A stretch of DNA of 64,000 nucleotides from Candidatus Aquiluna sp. UB-MaderosW2red. Lineage in GTDB: Bacteria; Actinomycetota; Actinomycetes; Actinomycetales; Microbacteriaceae. Below the pieces are notes generated by a model that was not told the DNA's origin, did not search any database, and was given only the letters and a program-made list of their open reading frames with translations. The stretch lies in the NCBI RefSeq assembly GCF_900100865.1, contig NZ_LT627734.1, forward strand, positions 868,001-932,000, read 5' to 3'. How positions within the stretch are numbered: position 1 is the stretch's first letter; every line of letters begins with the position of its first letter. This document shows, piece after piece, positions 1 to 9,116 of this stretch. The position numbers and the translations under genes are program-made.

Positions 1-1
1 C

Positions 2-559
2 GTGCGCTTGGTTGGCTCGTCTCAGGCAAACCTCTACGCTTCAGTCTCCGCTGGTGTGAACGCCCTTTCAGGGCCGCTTCACGGCGGGGCTAACGAGGCG
101 GTTATTGAAATGCTCGAGCTAATCAACAAAACCAGTGAAACGGTTGAAACATATGTTGAGCGAGTAAAGAACAAAGAAGACAACGTTCGCCTAATGGGCT
201 TTGGTCACCGGGTTTATAAGTCTTTTGATCCAAGAGCAAAAATCGTAAAGGCAACTGCCGACCAAGTTCTTTCAGAACTTGGCGTCACAGACCCGCTTTT
301 GGCGGTTGCAAAGCAGCTGGAGGCAATTGCCCTAGCGGATGATTATTTTGTGAGCCGCAAGCTTTACCCAAATGTTGATTTTTACACCGGGGTTATCTAC
401 AAAGCTCTAGGTTTCCCACCCAAGATGTTCACGCCGTTATTTGCAATCGGCAGAATGCCGGGCTGGATCGCTCACTGGCGCGAGATGAACAGCGAAGCCA
501 ACACTCGCATCAGTCGTCCGCAGCAGGTCTACATCGGCGAGGCTGAGCGTTCGATCTAA
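2..559 (+). CDS. gltA: Citrate synthase, C-terminal part (5' end outside window)
   Basis: Citrate synthase condenses acetyl-CoA and oxaloacetate at the entry of the TCA cycle. The visible 185 residues form the C-terminal half. The three catalytic residues of the family are present: His in GPLHGGANE (about residue 27 of the visible part), His in GFGHRVY (69) and Asp in NVDFYTG (126). The typical ending with an Arg-rich [10 protein letters not shown] block is also there. The reading frame is open to the window edge, so the true start lies upstream and the GTG at position 2 is only an internal codon. The TAA stop is followed by 270 bases without a confident gene. The type (gltA versus methylcitrate synthase) cannot be settled from the fragment, but the ending resembles actinobacterial GltA. 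Confidence 0.95.
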   Translation: MRLVGSSQANLYASVSAGVNALSGPLHGGANEAVIEMLELINKTSETVETYVERVKNKEDNVRLMGFGHRVYKSFDPRAKIVKATADQVLSELGVTDPLLAVAKQLEAIALADDYFVSRKLYPNVDFYTGVIYKALGFPPKMFTPLFAIGRMPGWIAHWREMNSEANTRISRPQQVYIGEAERSI

Positions 560-568
560 TTTTTGCCG

Positions 569-781
569 TCAGTGGTAGCACACTTGTCTTAGTTTTGAAG
601 CTAGAAGGTCTAATTGCTTAGCAAAATTGGCAACATCGGAATCTAAAGATGCCGGGCAAAGGTTTGTCTGTGGATAACCTTTTTCGAAATAATCGACACT
701 CAGCCATAATCGGGTTGTGATTTTGTCGGAAACTAGTTCCAAATTGCTGTACGGCGAAGGCTGACGGCGACCCCTGCGCAA
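569..781 (-). CDS. Possible small hypothetical protein
   Basis: A 70-codon reading frame opposite the space after citrate synthase. It would start with TTG at 781, and a second TTG lies near position 745. The composition is protein-like (a hydrophilic middle, then ANFAKQLDLLASKLRQ, which could form a helix). There is no clear Shine-Dalgarno sequence in front of either start and I recognise no family. The strong hairpin at 788-812 lies immediately upstream of the start, which argues against a conventional promoter there. It may be a small real gene, a relic or chance. Confidence 0.25.
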   Translation of the reverse strand: MRRGRRQPSPYSNLELVSDKITTRLWLSVDYFEKGYPQTNLCPASLDSDVANFAKQLDLLASKLRQVCYH

Positions 782-787
782 GCAGCC

Positions 788-820
788 AGACAGCCGCCTC
801 GAGCGGCTGTCTTAATTTAA
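788..820 (+). terminator. Strong hairpin, probable Rho-independent terminator
   Basis: A perfect 10-bp inverted repeat, AGACAGCCGC (788-797) and GCGGCTGTCT (803-812), has a 5-base loop and is followed by the T/A-rich TTAATTTAA. It fits a terminator for transcripts coming from the citrate synthase side. The following T-tract is interrupted, so efficiency is uncertain. Confidence 0.6.
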
Positions 821-829
821 GCGCGAGTT

Positions 830-1659
830 TTGTATCTGTTTTACCTTGACGAATCCGGCTGCACCGGCACTTGGTCGGGCGACGATACCGCGGCTCAGCC
901 TGCCATTGTGGTTATGGGCCTGCTAATTCACCAGAAGCACATAACGGCAATCTCGCAGTCGTTCCTGAGATTAAAGCGCAGGAATTTCCCGTAACTTCTG
1001 GCCGGGTTATCTTTGCGAAACTCGATGGAGCTAGAAATCAAAGGCTCAAGCATCAGGTCAAAAATTCGCAAGAAAAAAGAAAGAGCGAAAGCAGAGCTTA
1101 AGTTCCTCGACCAGGTTCTTCAGTTATTGAGTGAACATGAAGTTTGCATCCTTGGAAGCTTTTGGCCGAAGACGTTTGGCAAGCAGGTCTTCGGAGCCGC
1201 TTTGCATAGTTCTGCCGCCCAGGGAATCCACTCAGTTCTTCAGTCTCACCTTGCTCAAATCAATCAATTCGGGCTAGTCCTAGCCGATTCCAGAAATGAT
1301 CTATTGAATTCTGTGGTCTCTGGTTCGATTCTCAGTCAGAAGCTTCGGGCTTCTGGGGATAGATTCCCCAATATTGTGGAAGCGCCAGGCTTCGTCAATT
1401 CGAGTCATCATGCAATGATCCAAATGGCAGACATTACCGCCAGTTCAATTTTTGGCCGATGTGCACTCAGTCATTCATGCAAAAAGAACCGAGTCGACTC
1501 ATTCGAGGACAGGACATGTTCATTTGGTCGCGATATGTGAGCAGGGTAAGAAAGCTGGCCGGAATAACCCCCGGTAATTTCGACGGTTTTCATGTTAACG
1601 GCCAGGGACGAAAAATCGAGACACTGCTCTGGCCTAAGCCACATGCTCCAAAAAAGTAA
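830..1659 (+). pseudogene. DUF3800 family gene, disrupted by a stop and a frameshift
   Basis: Starting from TTG at 830, the frame reads MYLFYLDESGCTGTW, the diagnostic N-terminus of DUF3800 proteins (YLDESG). It runs to an in-frame TAA at 992-994, then continues in the same frame with ELEIKGS (near 1024) and the conserved C-terminal block HHAMIQMADITASS (to about 1448). At the TTTTT run at 1449-1453 the homology moves to the next frame, which encodes the rest of the C-terminus (CTQSFMQKEP to PHAPKK) and ends at 1659. There are therefore two independent lesions, a nonsense codon and an apparent one-base loss. DUF3800 proteins are often carried by mobile or accessory DNA and have an RNase H-like fold; function is unclear. 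The 3' end overlaps rsmD convergently. Confidence 0.8.
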
Positions 1660-2209
1660 CCGATGTGTCGCCGTAGTGTTTTATTTCCATCAGCTCATAA
1701 CCAGGCTGAATGGCAAACTGCTCCGACTTGCTAGAGCGCTCAATCAAAAGCGTTGCTCCGTCATTTAAGGCAAGTGAGAGGTTATTTAGAATTTCTTCAA
1801 GCTTCTGGTTGCTGAAATCATACGGGGGGTCAATAAAGACCAAGTCAAAAAAGGTTTTCGGCAGGTTTTTCAGTGCCTGGCTGGCTTCAATATTTCGCGC
1901 TTGAAGGATCCCGCTGAGTCCTTGGTTGTCAAGGGCCTTGGCGGCATGACCGATATTTGCCTTCAGAAGCTCAAAGGCAGGTTTGTCTTTTTCGATGAAT
2001 AAAACCTCCCCTGCTCCGCGAGAGGCGGCTTCTAAGCCAAGTGACCCGGTGCCGGCAAAAAGGTCCAGCACGTTGGCATTCTCAAGCACGCCGCGTGACT
2101 CAAGCTTTGAAAAGATGCTCTCTTTGACACGGTCGCTGGTGGGGCGGGTGGCATTGGCTGCGCCCTTTAGGCGCAAAGATCCAATTGATCCGGCAATGAT
2201 TCTGGTCAC
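1634..2209 (-). CDS. rsmD: 16S rRNA (guanine-966-N2)-methyltransferase RsmD
   Basis: RsmD methylates N2 of G966 in 16S rRNA using S-adenosylmethionine during small-subunit assembly. The 191-residue protein is of normal length. It starts MTRIIAGSIG, has the family TRPTSDRVKE block (21-30), the SAM-binding motif DLFAGTG (49-55) and the catalytic DPPY (127-130). It is divergent from recG, with 49 bases between the two chosen starts. In many actinobacteria rsmD sits between recG and coaD in one direction; here it is inverted relative to recG. Its 3' end overlaps the decayed DUF3800 gene. Confidence 0.95.
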   Translation of the reverse strand: MTRIIAGSIGSLRLKGAANATRPTSDRVKESIFSKLESRGVLENANVLDLFAGTGSLGLEAASRGAGEVLFIEKDKPAFELLKANIGHAAKALDNQGLSGILQARNIEASQALKNLPKTFFDLVFIDPPYDFSNQKLEEILNNLSLALNDGATLLIERSSKSEQFAIQPGYELMEIKHYGDTSVTFLEHVA

Positions 2210-2258
2210 CCGTGTGAGCCTAGTAAATCTTGAGGGTTTCCTAGGGGATGATTACTGG

Positions 2259-4400
2259 ATGGATTTAGCTCAGACAAAGCTTGCGAACCTCTTGGGTGAT
2301 CGCACGGCTAAAGCGTTTGAGAAACACCTCGGTCTAAAAACCGCAAAAGAACTCCTGGAGCATTACCCGAGGCGCTACCTCAGGCGCGGTGAGCTAACGG
2401 CTATTGCCGAAATCCCCATCGGGGATTCGGCAACCATCGTTGGCGAGGTGGTCTCGGCAAGTATTAGGCAGCTCAAGGGTCGCTCGGGAAGCATCCTTGA
2501 GGTTTTGGTATCGGATGGTAAAAGCCAGATTTCACTTGCCTTTTTTAATCAGGCTTGGCGCCAAAAGGATCTTCATGCTGGAGTCAGGGGAATGTTCTCT
2601 GGCAAGATCGGAATCTTTTCTGGCAAGCTCCAGCTTGCCCACCCGGACTATGAGTTATTCGAAGAGGAGATTGATCCTGGGCTAGCCCTTGCCTGGGCGG
2701 AACTCCCCATCCCGATCTACCCAGCTTCGGGATCACTGAGCACCTGGAAGATCCAAAAATCAATCGCCATCATTTTGGAGCAATTGCCAAAGATTAGTGA
2801 CCCGCTAGATGCCGGGTTAATCAAGGCCAATAAGCTCATGGCCTTAGATGAGGCGCTAAGGCTCGTGCATGAGCCCAAGAGGGAAGTCGATTGGGTTAGG
2901 GCTAGGGCATCGCTTCGGTACCGAGAAGCCCTGCAATTGCAATTGCAGCTTGTGCAAAAAAAGCAGGAAGCTCTCAAGGTCAAAGCGGACATCAGGCTCC
3001 CGGGTGAGCTCTTAGGTCTATTCGACAAGCTGCTGCCGTTCGAGCTCACTCAAGGTCAACAGCAGGTTTCTCAAGAGATTGAGACTGACCTAGCCTCTGG
3101 TTCTCCAATGCATCGGCTCTTGCAGGGTGAGGTTGGTTCGGGTAAGACGCTGGTTGCCCTTCGGGCGGTTCTTGCAGTTGCGGAATCGCTAGGGCAATCT
3201 GCAATCCTTGCCCCCACGGAGGTGCTTGCCTCTCAGCACTACCAGAGCGTTTTAGAGACGCTGGGGCCAGATCTGGCAGCCAAGCTAGGGGTTAGGTTAC
3301 TAACCGGTCAGCTGGGCACTCAGGAGCGCAAGAGAGCTTATTTAGACATAGCCAGTGGCAAATGCCTATTAGCCATTGGAACCCACGCCCTGTTTACCGA
3401 AAAGCTCAGCTTTTTTGATTTGGCCTTTGTGGTGATTGACGAACAGCACCGGTTCGGTGTTGGTCAAAGAGAGGCCATTAGAGCCAAGGGTAAAACCGCA
3501 CCGCATGTTTTGACTATGACAGCAACCCCAATACCCCGCACCATGGCAATCACCGTGTTCGGTGATTTGGAGATATCCACTTTGACCGAACTTCCCAAGG
3601 GCCGTCAGGCCATCACAACCCACGTCGTCACCCTGGCGCAGCCAGCTTTAGTGTCAAGGGTTTGGCAAAGGGTTGCCGAGGAGGTCGCGCTGGGGCGCCA
3701 AGCGTTTGTGGTCTGCCCAAGAATTGAAGGCAAAGTCGCTGAGGAAACTGAAATCGATCCAGAAGAATCTTTAGACCTTGAAGACTCTCTAGAACTTGAA
3801 GACTCAGTAGCTCCAGCAGCTGCTGCCGAAGTGTTCGAGGCGCTCAAGGTGAATCCGGCGCTCGCAGGCTTAGCGCTTGGCTTATTGCACGGCAGGCTCG
3901 ACTCGGATCAAAAGTCGGCTGTGATGCAGGCATTTTTGGCCAATGAGACAAACGTGTTGGTTGCCACCACCATCATCGAGGTCGGTGTGAACGTGCCAAA
4001 TGCCACCGCAATGGTGATCTTGGATGCCGATCGCTTTGGCATTTCTCAGCTGCATCAGCTTCGCGGCCGGATTGGCCGCGGTGCTGATGCGAGCATTTGC
4101 TTTTTGGTTACCAATGCCGAAGCGGGCTCCTTGGCAATGGAAAGACTCGACGCTGTCGCCGCCACAACCGACGGCTTTAAGTTATCCGAGGTCGACTTGG
4201 AACTGCGGGGTGAGGGCGATGTCCTAGGAGATATTCAATCAGGTGGCCGTTCACAGCTCAAGTTATTAAGGGTAATCAAGGATGCCGACCTGATCTCGGA
4301 GGCGAGAAAATTGGCTGTCGAACTGTTGGAACGGGGCTTGAGCCCTGAAATGAATGCCTGGGTTGAAGAATCTCGGGCCGAGGCACTGGCTCGGAGCTAG
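2259..4400 (+). CDS. recG: ATP-dependent DNA helicase RecG
   Basis: RecG is a superfamily 2 DNA translocase that remodels stalled replication forks and Holliday junctions. The 713-residue protein has an N-terminal wedge/OB region and then the helicase motifs: Walker A GEVGSGKT near residue 290, the DEQH box near 394, TATPIPRT, and QLRGRIGRG in the second RecA-like domain. The frame is open far upstream to 1983, but that part is antisense to rsmD. ATG 2259 is chosen because it has AGGGGAT about nine bases before it and gives MDLAQTKLANLLG, the expected N-terminus. An acidic, leucine-rich stretch (DPEESLDLEDSLELEDS) interrupts helicase domain 2 and looks like a lineage-specific insertion. Confidence 0.95.
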   Translation: MDLAQTKLANLLGDRTAKAFEKHLGLKTAKELLEHYPRRYLRRGELTAIAEIPIGDSATIVGEVVSASIRQLKGRSGSILEVLVSDGKSQISLAFFNQAWRQKDLHAGVRGMFSGKIGIFSGKLQLAHPDYELFEEEIDPGLALAWAELPIPIYPASGSLSTWKIQKSIAIILEQLPKISDPLDAGLIKANKLMALDEALRLVHEPKREVDWVRARASLRYREALQLQLQLVQKKQEALKVKADIRLPGELLGLFDKLLPFELTQGQQQVSQEIETDLASGSPMHRLLQGEVGSGKTLVALRAVLAVAESLGQSAILAPTEVLASQHYQSVLETLGPDLAAKLGVRLLTGQLGTQERKRAYLDIASGKCLLAIGTHALFTEKLSFFDLAFVVIDEQHRFGVGQREAIRAKGKTAPHVLTMTATPIPRTMAITVFGDLEISTLTELPKGRQAITTHVVTLAQPALVSRVWQRVAEEVALGRQAFVVCPRIEGKVAEETEIDPEESLDLEDSLELEDSVAPAAAAEVFEALKVNPALAGLALGLLHGRLDSDQKSAVMQAFLANETNVLVATTIIEVGVNVPNATAMVILDADRFGISQLHQLRGRIGRGADASICFLVTNAEAGSLAMERLDAVAATTDGFKLSEVDLELRGEGDVLGDIQSGGRSQLKLLRVIKDADLISEARKLAVELLERGLSPEMNAWVEESRAEALARS

Positions 4401-4423
4401 TTATTGGGGCTAACCTTTACTCT

Positions 4424-4912
4424 GTGAAAACCATAGCCATCTACCCGGGATCCTTTGACCCGATTACCTTGGGGCACCTTTCAATCTTGAATCGAGCGGC
4501 AGCGCTGTTTGACGAAGTTCATTTGATGGTTGTGCATAACCCAAATAAAAAAGTCCTTTTCTCCATTGCAGAGCGAGTATCGCTCTGTAATAAGGCGCTA
4601 TTAGAGGTTCAGGCTGCGAGCAACATTATTGTCGACGAACTCTCGAGTGGTTTATTGGTAGATAAGGCTCAAGAACTTGGCGCTCAGGCTTTTATCAAAG
4701 GTTTTCGAACCAGTGCGGATATCGAGTACGAATTGCCGATGGCTCAGGTGAATAGGGATTTATCCTGCGTAGAAACAATCTTTTTGCCTGCGGAACCGGG
4801 TTATGGCTATGTGTCTTCTTCTTTGGTCAAAGAGGTTTTGGCCCTCAACGGTGATGTTTCGGGTTATGTCACACCTAATGTGGCGAGCGCTTTGAAGGAG
4901 AAACTCAAATGA
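4424..4912 (+). CDS. coaD: Phosphopantetheine adenylyltransferase
   Basis: CoaD transfers AMP from ATP to 4'-phosphopantetheine to make dephospho-CoA, the penultimate step of coenzyme A synthesis. The 162-residue protein begins MKTIAIYPGSFDPITLGHL, which holds the nucleotidyltransferase T/HxGH-type signature (TLGH). Near the end it has YGYVSSSLVKEV, the conserved ISSTxVKE-like segment. It starts with GTG 23 bases after recG. Its ATGA junction overlaps the next gene, implying translational coupling. Confidence 0.95.
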   Translation: MKTIAIYPGSFDPITLGHLSILNRAAALFDEVHLMVVHNPNKKVLFSIAERVSLCNKALLEVQAASNIIVDELSSGLLVDKAQELGAQAFIKGFRTSADIEYELPMAQVNRDLSCVETIFLPAEPGYGYVSSSLVKEVLALNGDVSGYVTPNVASALKEKLK

Positions 4913-5415
4913 GTTATCTGGTCCCAGTCAATGAGCTAATGCGACGCCCAGGCACCATGAGGGAGTTGGAGCTTGAGATTGAGGCACTGGAGGCCATTGG
5001 CACGGAGATTGTGAGCGTCCCAAAGGGCGCCAGCTTGCGCATTCCGCTTCGGTTGGAGGCGGTGTATGAGGGGGTCTTGGCTTCTGGTGAAGTGTTCGCT
5101 GAAGCCAATGCCCAATGCTCTCGGTGTCTCAAAGACCTAAAGATTCCGGTTGAGGTGGATTTTCAGGAGCTTTTCGCCTATTCTTTCTCTTCGGATGACG
5201 AGCTGCTTGTGGTGAACGAGCAAATTGATCTAGAACAGCTAGTCATTGATTCTGTGGTTTTGAATCTTCCCTTCCAACCCGTGTGTAGCCCAGATTGTCT
5301 TGGACTGTGTGCGGAATGTGGAATTGGGTTGAATGAAAACCCTGAACACAAGCACCGAGCCCCGATTGATTCGAGGTTTGGGGCTCTCAAAGATTTTGCA
5401 ATCGAGGAAGAGTAA
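4909..5415 (+). CDS. DUF177 (YceD-like) protein
   Basis: A 168-residue protein of the DUF177/YceD family, almost always found directly before rpmF. In E. coli and plants, relatives are linked to 23S rRNA accumulation or ribosome assembly; the biochemical role is not established. The conserved cysteine pattern is visible: CSRC in the middle and the C-terminal CSPDCLGLCAECG knuckle, which looks metal-binding. The start ATG overlaps the stop of coaD (ATGA), and rpmF begins two bases after its stop. The three genes probably form one transcript. Confidence 0.9.
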   Translation: MSYLVPVNELMRRPGTMRELELEIEALEAIGTEIVSVPKGASLRIPLRLEAVYEGVLASGEVFAEANAQCSRCLKDLKIPVEVDFQELFAYSFSSDDELLVVNEQIDLEQLVIDSVVLNLPFQPVCSPDCLGLCAECGIGLNENPEHKHRAPIDSRFGALKDFAIEEE

Positions 5416-5417
5416 TC

Positions 5418-5621
5418 ATGCCAGTACCAAAACGCAGACAATCCCGTTCAAACACTCGCTCACGTCGTTCGATGTGGAAGGCCGCGCCAATCACCTTGGT
5501 GAAGACCATCGAGAACGGTAAGACCGTCTACTCACTTCCTCACCGCGCAAAGATGGTTACCGACTCCGTCGGTACCGAGCTTTACATGGAGTACAAGGGC
5601 CGCAAGGTCGCTGACGCCTAG
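5418..5621 (+). CDS. rpmF: 50S ribosomal protein L32
   Basis: L32 is a small protein of the large ribosomal subunit. The 67 residues begin MPVPKRRQSRSNTRSRRSMW, the very conserved basic N-terminus of the family. No zinc-binding cysteine pairs are present, so this is the cysteine-free form. It is tightly packed behind the DUF177 gene and four bases ahead of rnc, the usual arrangement. Confidence 0.97.
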   Translation: MPVPKRRQSRSNTRSRRSMWKAAPITLVKTIENGKTVYSLPHRAKMVTDSVGTELYMEYKGRKVADA

Positions 5622-5625
5622 ATAA

Positions 5626-6297
5626 ATGCATCTTGACGAGCTAAACCAAAAGCTCGGAGTCGAGATCGATGCCGAGCTACTAACGCTCGCATTGACCCAC
5701 AGCTCTTTCGCCTATGAAAAAGGCGGGCAAGACAACGAACGGCTCGAGTTTCTTGGGGATTCTATCCTCGGATACCTGGTAGCCGTTTCTGTCTTTCATG
5801 ACCATGTTGAACTAGCTGAAGGCGAACTAACAAAACTTAAGAACGCCGTTGTATCAGCCCAAGCCCTCGCAACCGCCGCCCAAAGACTAGATCTTGGCAA
5901 GCACCTAAGGCTCGGCAAAGGTGAAGAACAAACAGAGGGCCGCAAAAAGATAAACGTGTTGGCCGATGCATTTGAGGCTGTTCTTGGTTCGGCATATCTT
6001 TCGGGTGGCATTGAGGCGGCCTCGATCATTGTTTCAAAGCATGTCTTGCCTCTCTTGGCGAATCCAGATGCTATCCGGGAGGCCTCCGACCCCAAGACCA
6101 CCCTTGGCGAGAGACTCGCCAAGCTGAAGCTGGAACCCGTTCGCTACGAGGTTGAAGGATTCGGCCCAGAGCACGAGCGCATCTACACGGCAACCTGTTT
6201 TAGCGGTTCCAAGCGCCTGTCTGATGGCACCGGAACGACAATTCGAAGGGCAGAGACTCAGGCGGCTATTGAAGCTCTCAGGAAGCTCAATGCCTGA
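5626..6297 (+). CDS. rnc: Ribonuclease III
   Basis: RNase III cleaves double-stranded RNA, including the rRNA precursor. The 223-residue protein has the signature ERLEFLGDSILG (about residues 39-50) with the catalytic acidic residues, a second acidic site around ADAFEAVLGS, and a C-terminal double-stranded RNA-binding domain ending in RRAETQAAIEAL. Length is normal. Its 3' end overlaps the start of mutM by eight bases, so the two are probably translationally coupled. Confidence 0.96.
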   Translation: MHLDELNQKLGVEIDAELLTLALTHSSFAYEKGGQDNERLEFLGDSILGYLVAVSVFHDHVELAEGELTKLKNAVVSAQALATAAQRLDLGKHLRLGKGEEQTEGRKKINVLADAFEAVLGSAYLSGGIEAASIIVSKHVLPLLANPDAIREASDPKTTLGERLAKLKLEPVRYEVEGFGPEHERIYTATCFSGSKRLSDGTGTTIRRAETQAAIEALRKLNA

Positions 6298-7201
6298 GTT
6301 ACCCGAGGTTGAAACGGTTCGTGCTGGCCTAGCTCAACATTTGGTTGGTGCGGAAGTGACTTCGATTTTCATTTCCGATGCTAGAAGTCTCAAGCGCAAT
6401 TTCTCTGGGGTCTCGGGGTTTGTTGATGAGCTAATTGGCAGCAGCATCCAGGCCGTGGTTCGCAGGGGAAAGTTTTTGTGGTTACCACTTAGTGAAACTA
6501 GAGCGATGGTTGGACACCTGGGCATGAGCGGTCAGATACTGGTTAGGAGCCCTGGATTTGAGACCGATCCGCAGACTCGGATTACCATCGATGTCAAGGA
6601 TTCGACTGGAAATCCTCTCGAGATTCGTTTTGTGGATCAGAGGCTTTTTGGTGGTCTGGCAATTGAGGATTTAGTAACCACCAGTGATGGACTTAGGGCT
6701 GGCTATTCGCCAGAGGCCGACCAGGGGGCTTTAATTCCTTCTGTTGTGGCTCATATTGCTCGAGACTTATTGGACCCATACTTTGATGCCAAGGCGGTGG
6801 CGGTTCGAATGTCCAAGAAGAATTCGGGCATCAAGAGGGTGCTTTTGGACCAGGGGGTTCTGAGTGGAATCGGAAACATATACGCCGATGAGTCTTTATG
6901 GCTAGCCAGATTGCACTACGACCAAATGGCTTCGAGTATTTCAGTAAGAAAACACATGGAGCTAATTCAGATTGCCAAGGAAGTTTTGATTCGAGCGGTT
7001 GCGCAGGGCGGAACTTCTTTCGATGCGCAGTACAAAAACGTCAATGGGGAATCAGGTTTTTTCTCGCAGTCGCTAAATGCTTATGGCCAGGCGGGTCAGG
7101 CATGTCCACGTTGTGGTGGTGAAATCAAGCGTGAGGCTTGGGCGAATCGAGGTTCGCACTTTTGTCCTAGGTGTCAAAAGCTAAAATCAACTAGCTCTTA
7201 G
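6290..7201 (+). CDS. mutM: Formamidopyrimidine-DNA glycosylase (MutM/Fpg)
   Basis: MutM removes 8-oxoguanine and formamidopyrimidines from DNA and nicks the abasic site. The 303-residue protein starts MPELPEVETVR, with the catalytic N-terminal Pro2 and Glu3. It has the helix-two-turn-helix segment near SGIGNIYADE and a C-terminal zinc finger made of CPRCG and CPRCQ. The frame is open upstream to 6152, but ATG 6290 is the only start that exposes Pro2, which must be N-terminal. It overlaps rnc by eight bases and the convergent membrane-protein gene by eleven. Confidence 0.96.
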   Translation: MPELPEVETVRAGLAQHLVGAEVTSIFISDARSLKRNFSGVSGFVDELIGSSIQAVVRRGKFLWLPLSETRAMVGHLGMSGQILVRSPGFETDPQTRITIDVKDSTGNPLEIRFVDQRLFGGLAIEDLVTTSDGLRAGYSPEADQGALIPSVVAHIARDLLDPYFDAKAVAVRMSKKNSGIKRVLLDQGVLSGIGNIYADESLWLARLHYDQMASSISVRKHMELIQIAKEVLIRAVAQGGTSFDAQYKNVNGESGFFSQSLNAYGQAGQACPRCGGEIKREAWANRGSHFCPRCQKLKSTSS

Positions 7202-7523
7202 TCTTTGGCCAAAGGGCAACAATGATAGTGATTGCCACTAACCCAAATGCCCATAGGTTCCCGGCCAGGTTCGCTGGCACTAGCACGTCGTCCGTGAGGC
7301 TCAGGCCAGCGCCGAAGACGATTGCTGATGCGCTGATCCCATAAATAAAAGCTGGGGTTTTAGAGGTGTTCTGGTTTCGCAAGCTTGCGGCGATGATTAT
7401 CGCCACAAGTAGCGCCATTGTGGCTCCTAGGGGAAACCCGTCGGTGGTGACCTGATGAAAGGTAGTCCCAACTAAACCAACGCCAATTCCCAGCACAAGT
7501 GCAACAAGATTTGTTAGTAGCAA
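7191..7523 (-). CDS. Small four-helix membrane protein, hypothetical
   Basis: A 110-residue, strongly hydrophobic protein. Four membrane segments can be drawn, around residues 4-24, 34-46, 57-77 and 86-105, joined by short polar loops and ending in WPKTKS. It resembles small actinobacterial integral membrane proteins found beside mutM or ffh, possibly of the DUF6113 type; that assignment is from memory of the layout and is uncertain. It is transcribed divergently from ffh and convergently with mutM, overlapping the mutM end. Confidence 0.75.
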   Translation of the reverse strand: MLLTNLVALVLGIGVGLVGTTFHQVTTDGFPLGATMALLVAIIIAASLRNQNTSKTPAFIYGISASAIVFGAGLSLTDDVLVPANLAGNLWAFGLVAITIIVALWPKTKS

Positions 7524-7616
7524 AGATCAACCCTTTCTTCTGACTCCAACTCTATTTAGCTAATTGCACTTGCGCCTAGAATTCAGTGGCGGTGTTAGCC
7601 CAAAAAGGAGTCAGCA

Positions 7617-9116
7617 ATGTTCGGAAACCTCTCAGAGAGACTCTCGGATACCTTCAAGAACCTTAGAGGCAAGGGCAGGCTCTCGGCCGCAGACATTGAC
7701 GGGACTCTAAGAGATATCCGTAGGGCACTTCTAGAAGCCGATGTTGCCCTCGAGGTGGTGAAGAACTTCACCGCCAAGGTTCGCGAGCGAGCCTTGGGCG
7801 ATGAGGTCTCCAAGGCATTAAATCCTGCGCAGCAGGTGGTGCAGATCGTCAACGAAGAGTTGACCGCGATTCTGGGCGGCGAAGCCCGCAAGCTTTCTTT
7901 TGCTAAAAACCCACCAACAGTGATCATGCTTGCAGGTCTTCAGGGCTCTGGTAAGACGACTTTGGCTGGAAAGCTAGCCAAGTGGCTCAAGGAGCAAAAC
8001 CAAACTCCTCTGTTGGTCGCCGCAGATCTGCAGCGACCAAACGCTGTGACACAGTTGCAGGTGTTGGGGGAACAGGTTGGGGTTCCAGTATTTGCCCCCG
8101 AAGTGGGTAATGGTGTCGGTAATCCAGTGAAGGTTGCCAAAGAGGCGATTGCCTTTGCCAAAAAGTCACAGTATTCGGTGGTGATAGTTGACACCGCAGG
8201 GCGTTTGGGTGTCGATGAAGAAATGATGCAGCAGGCCCGAGATATTCGAGACGAGGTGTCTCCCGATGAGATTCTTTTTGTGGTGGACTCGATGCTGGGC
8301 CAAGACGCTGTGAACGTGGCAAAGGCATTCAACGATGGCGTTGGAGTCTCCGGAATTGTTTTGACCAAGTTGGACGGTGATGCTCGCGGTGGTGCTGCAT
8401 TGTCAGTTGCTTCGATAACCGGAGCTCCAATTTTGTTTAGCTCCACGGGTGAATCCCTCGATGCCTTCGAGCCCTTCTACCCGGATCGCATGGCATCAAG
8501 AATCCTGGACATGGGTGATGTTATTAGCCTCATCGAGCGGGCTCAGGCCACCTTCGACGAAGAGGAGTCCAAAAAGCTTGCCGAGAAGATTTCGAGTGAG
8601 ACCTTCACGCTGCAGGATTTTTTGGAGCAGATGCAACAGCTTCGCAAGATGGGCTCAATGAAGAGCATCATGGGCATGCTTCCGGGCATGGGCAAGATGA
8701 AGCAGAACCTCGAAGACTTTGATGAAAAAGAGATTGATCGCACAGAGGCAATTATTCGATCGATGACCCCGATCGAGAGAAACCAACCCAAGGTGCTAAA
8801 CGGGTCCCGCAGAATGCGAATCGCCAAAGGCTCCGGCACCTCGGTCACCGAGGTGAATCAGTTGGTGAATCGGTTCGAGCAGGCCGCGAAGATGATGAAG
8901 ACCATGTCCAAGGGCGCAATGCCAAATATCCCAGGGACCAACCCGGCCATGATGGCCGGGGCCATGGGGGGCGGTTCTAGCGCCAAGAAAAAAGACAATA
9001 AGAAAAAGGGCTCGAAGAGCGGGAACCCGGCAAAAAGAGCGGCTGAGAACTCAGGTTTGAGCTATGGATCCGAAACTACTTCGGGTTCTGGTTCATCATT
9101 TGGGCTCGGCAGGTAG
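7617..9116 (+). CDS. ffh: Signal recognition particle protein Ffh
   Basis: Ffh is the SRP54 GTPase that, with 4.5S RNA, targets nascent membrane proteins to FtsY and the translocon. The 499 residues show the N domain (MFGNLSERLSDTFKNLRG), the G domain with GLQGSGKTT (about 104-112), DTAGR and TKLDGDARGG, and a methionine-rich M domain (MGSMKSIMGMLPGMGKMK). The tail is Gly/Ser/Lys-rich and longer than in E. coli, as is usual in actinobacteria. It has a good AAGGAG site about eight bases before ATG 7617. It starts the cluster ffh-rpsP-khpA-rimM-trmD. Confidence 0.97.
   Translation: MFGNLSERLSDTFKNLRGKGRLSAADIDGTLRDIRRALLEADVALEVVKNFTAKVRERALGDEVSKALNPAQQVVQIVNEELTAILGGEARKLSFAKNPPTVIMLAGLQGSGKTTLAGKLAKWLKEQNQTPLLVAADLQRPNAVTQLQVLGEQVGVPVFAPEVGNGVGNPVKVAKEAIAFAKKSQYSVVIVDTAGRLGVDEEMMQQARDIRDEVSPDEILFVVDSMLGQDAVNVAKAFNDGVGVSGIVLTKLDGDARGGAALSVASITGAPILFSSTGESLDAFEPFYPDRMASRILDMGDVISLIERAQATFDEEESKKLAEKISSETFTLQDFLEQMQQLRKMGSMKSIMGMLPGMGKMKQNLEDFDEKEIDRTEAIIRSMTPIERNQPKVLNGSRRMRIAKGSGTSVTEVNQLVNRFEQAAKMMKTMSKGAMPNIPGTNPAMMAGAMGGGSSAKKKDNKKKGSKSGNPAKRAAENSGLSYGSETTSGSGSSFGLGR

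Noticed and set aside
1983-2258. In-frame upstream extension of recG
   Set aside because: It lies antisense to rsmD, has no family similarity, and ATG 2259 has a good ribosome-binding site and the expected N-terminus.
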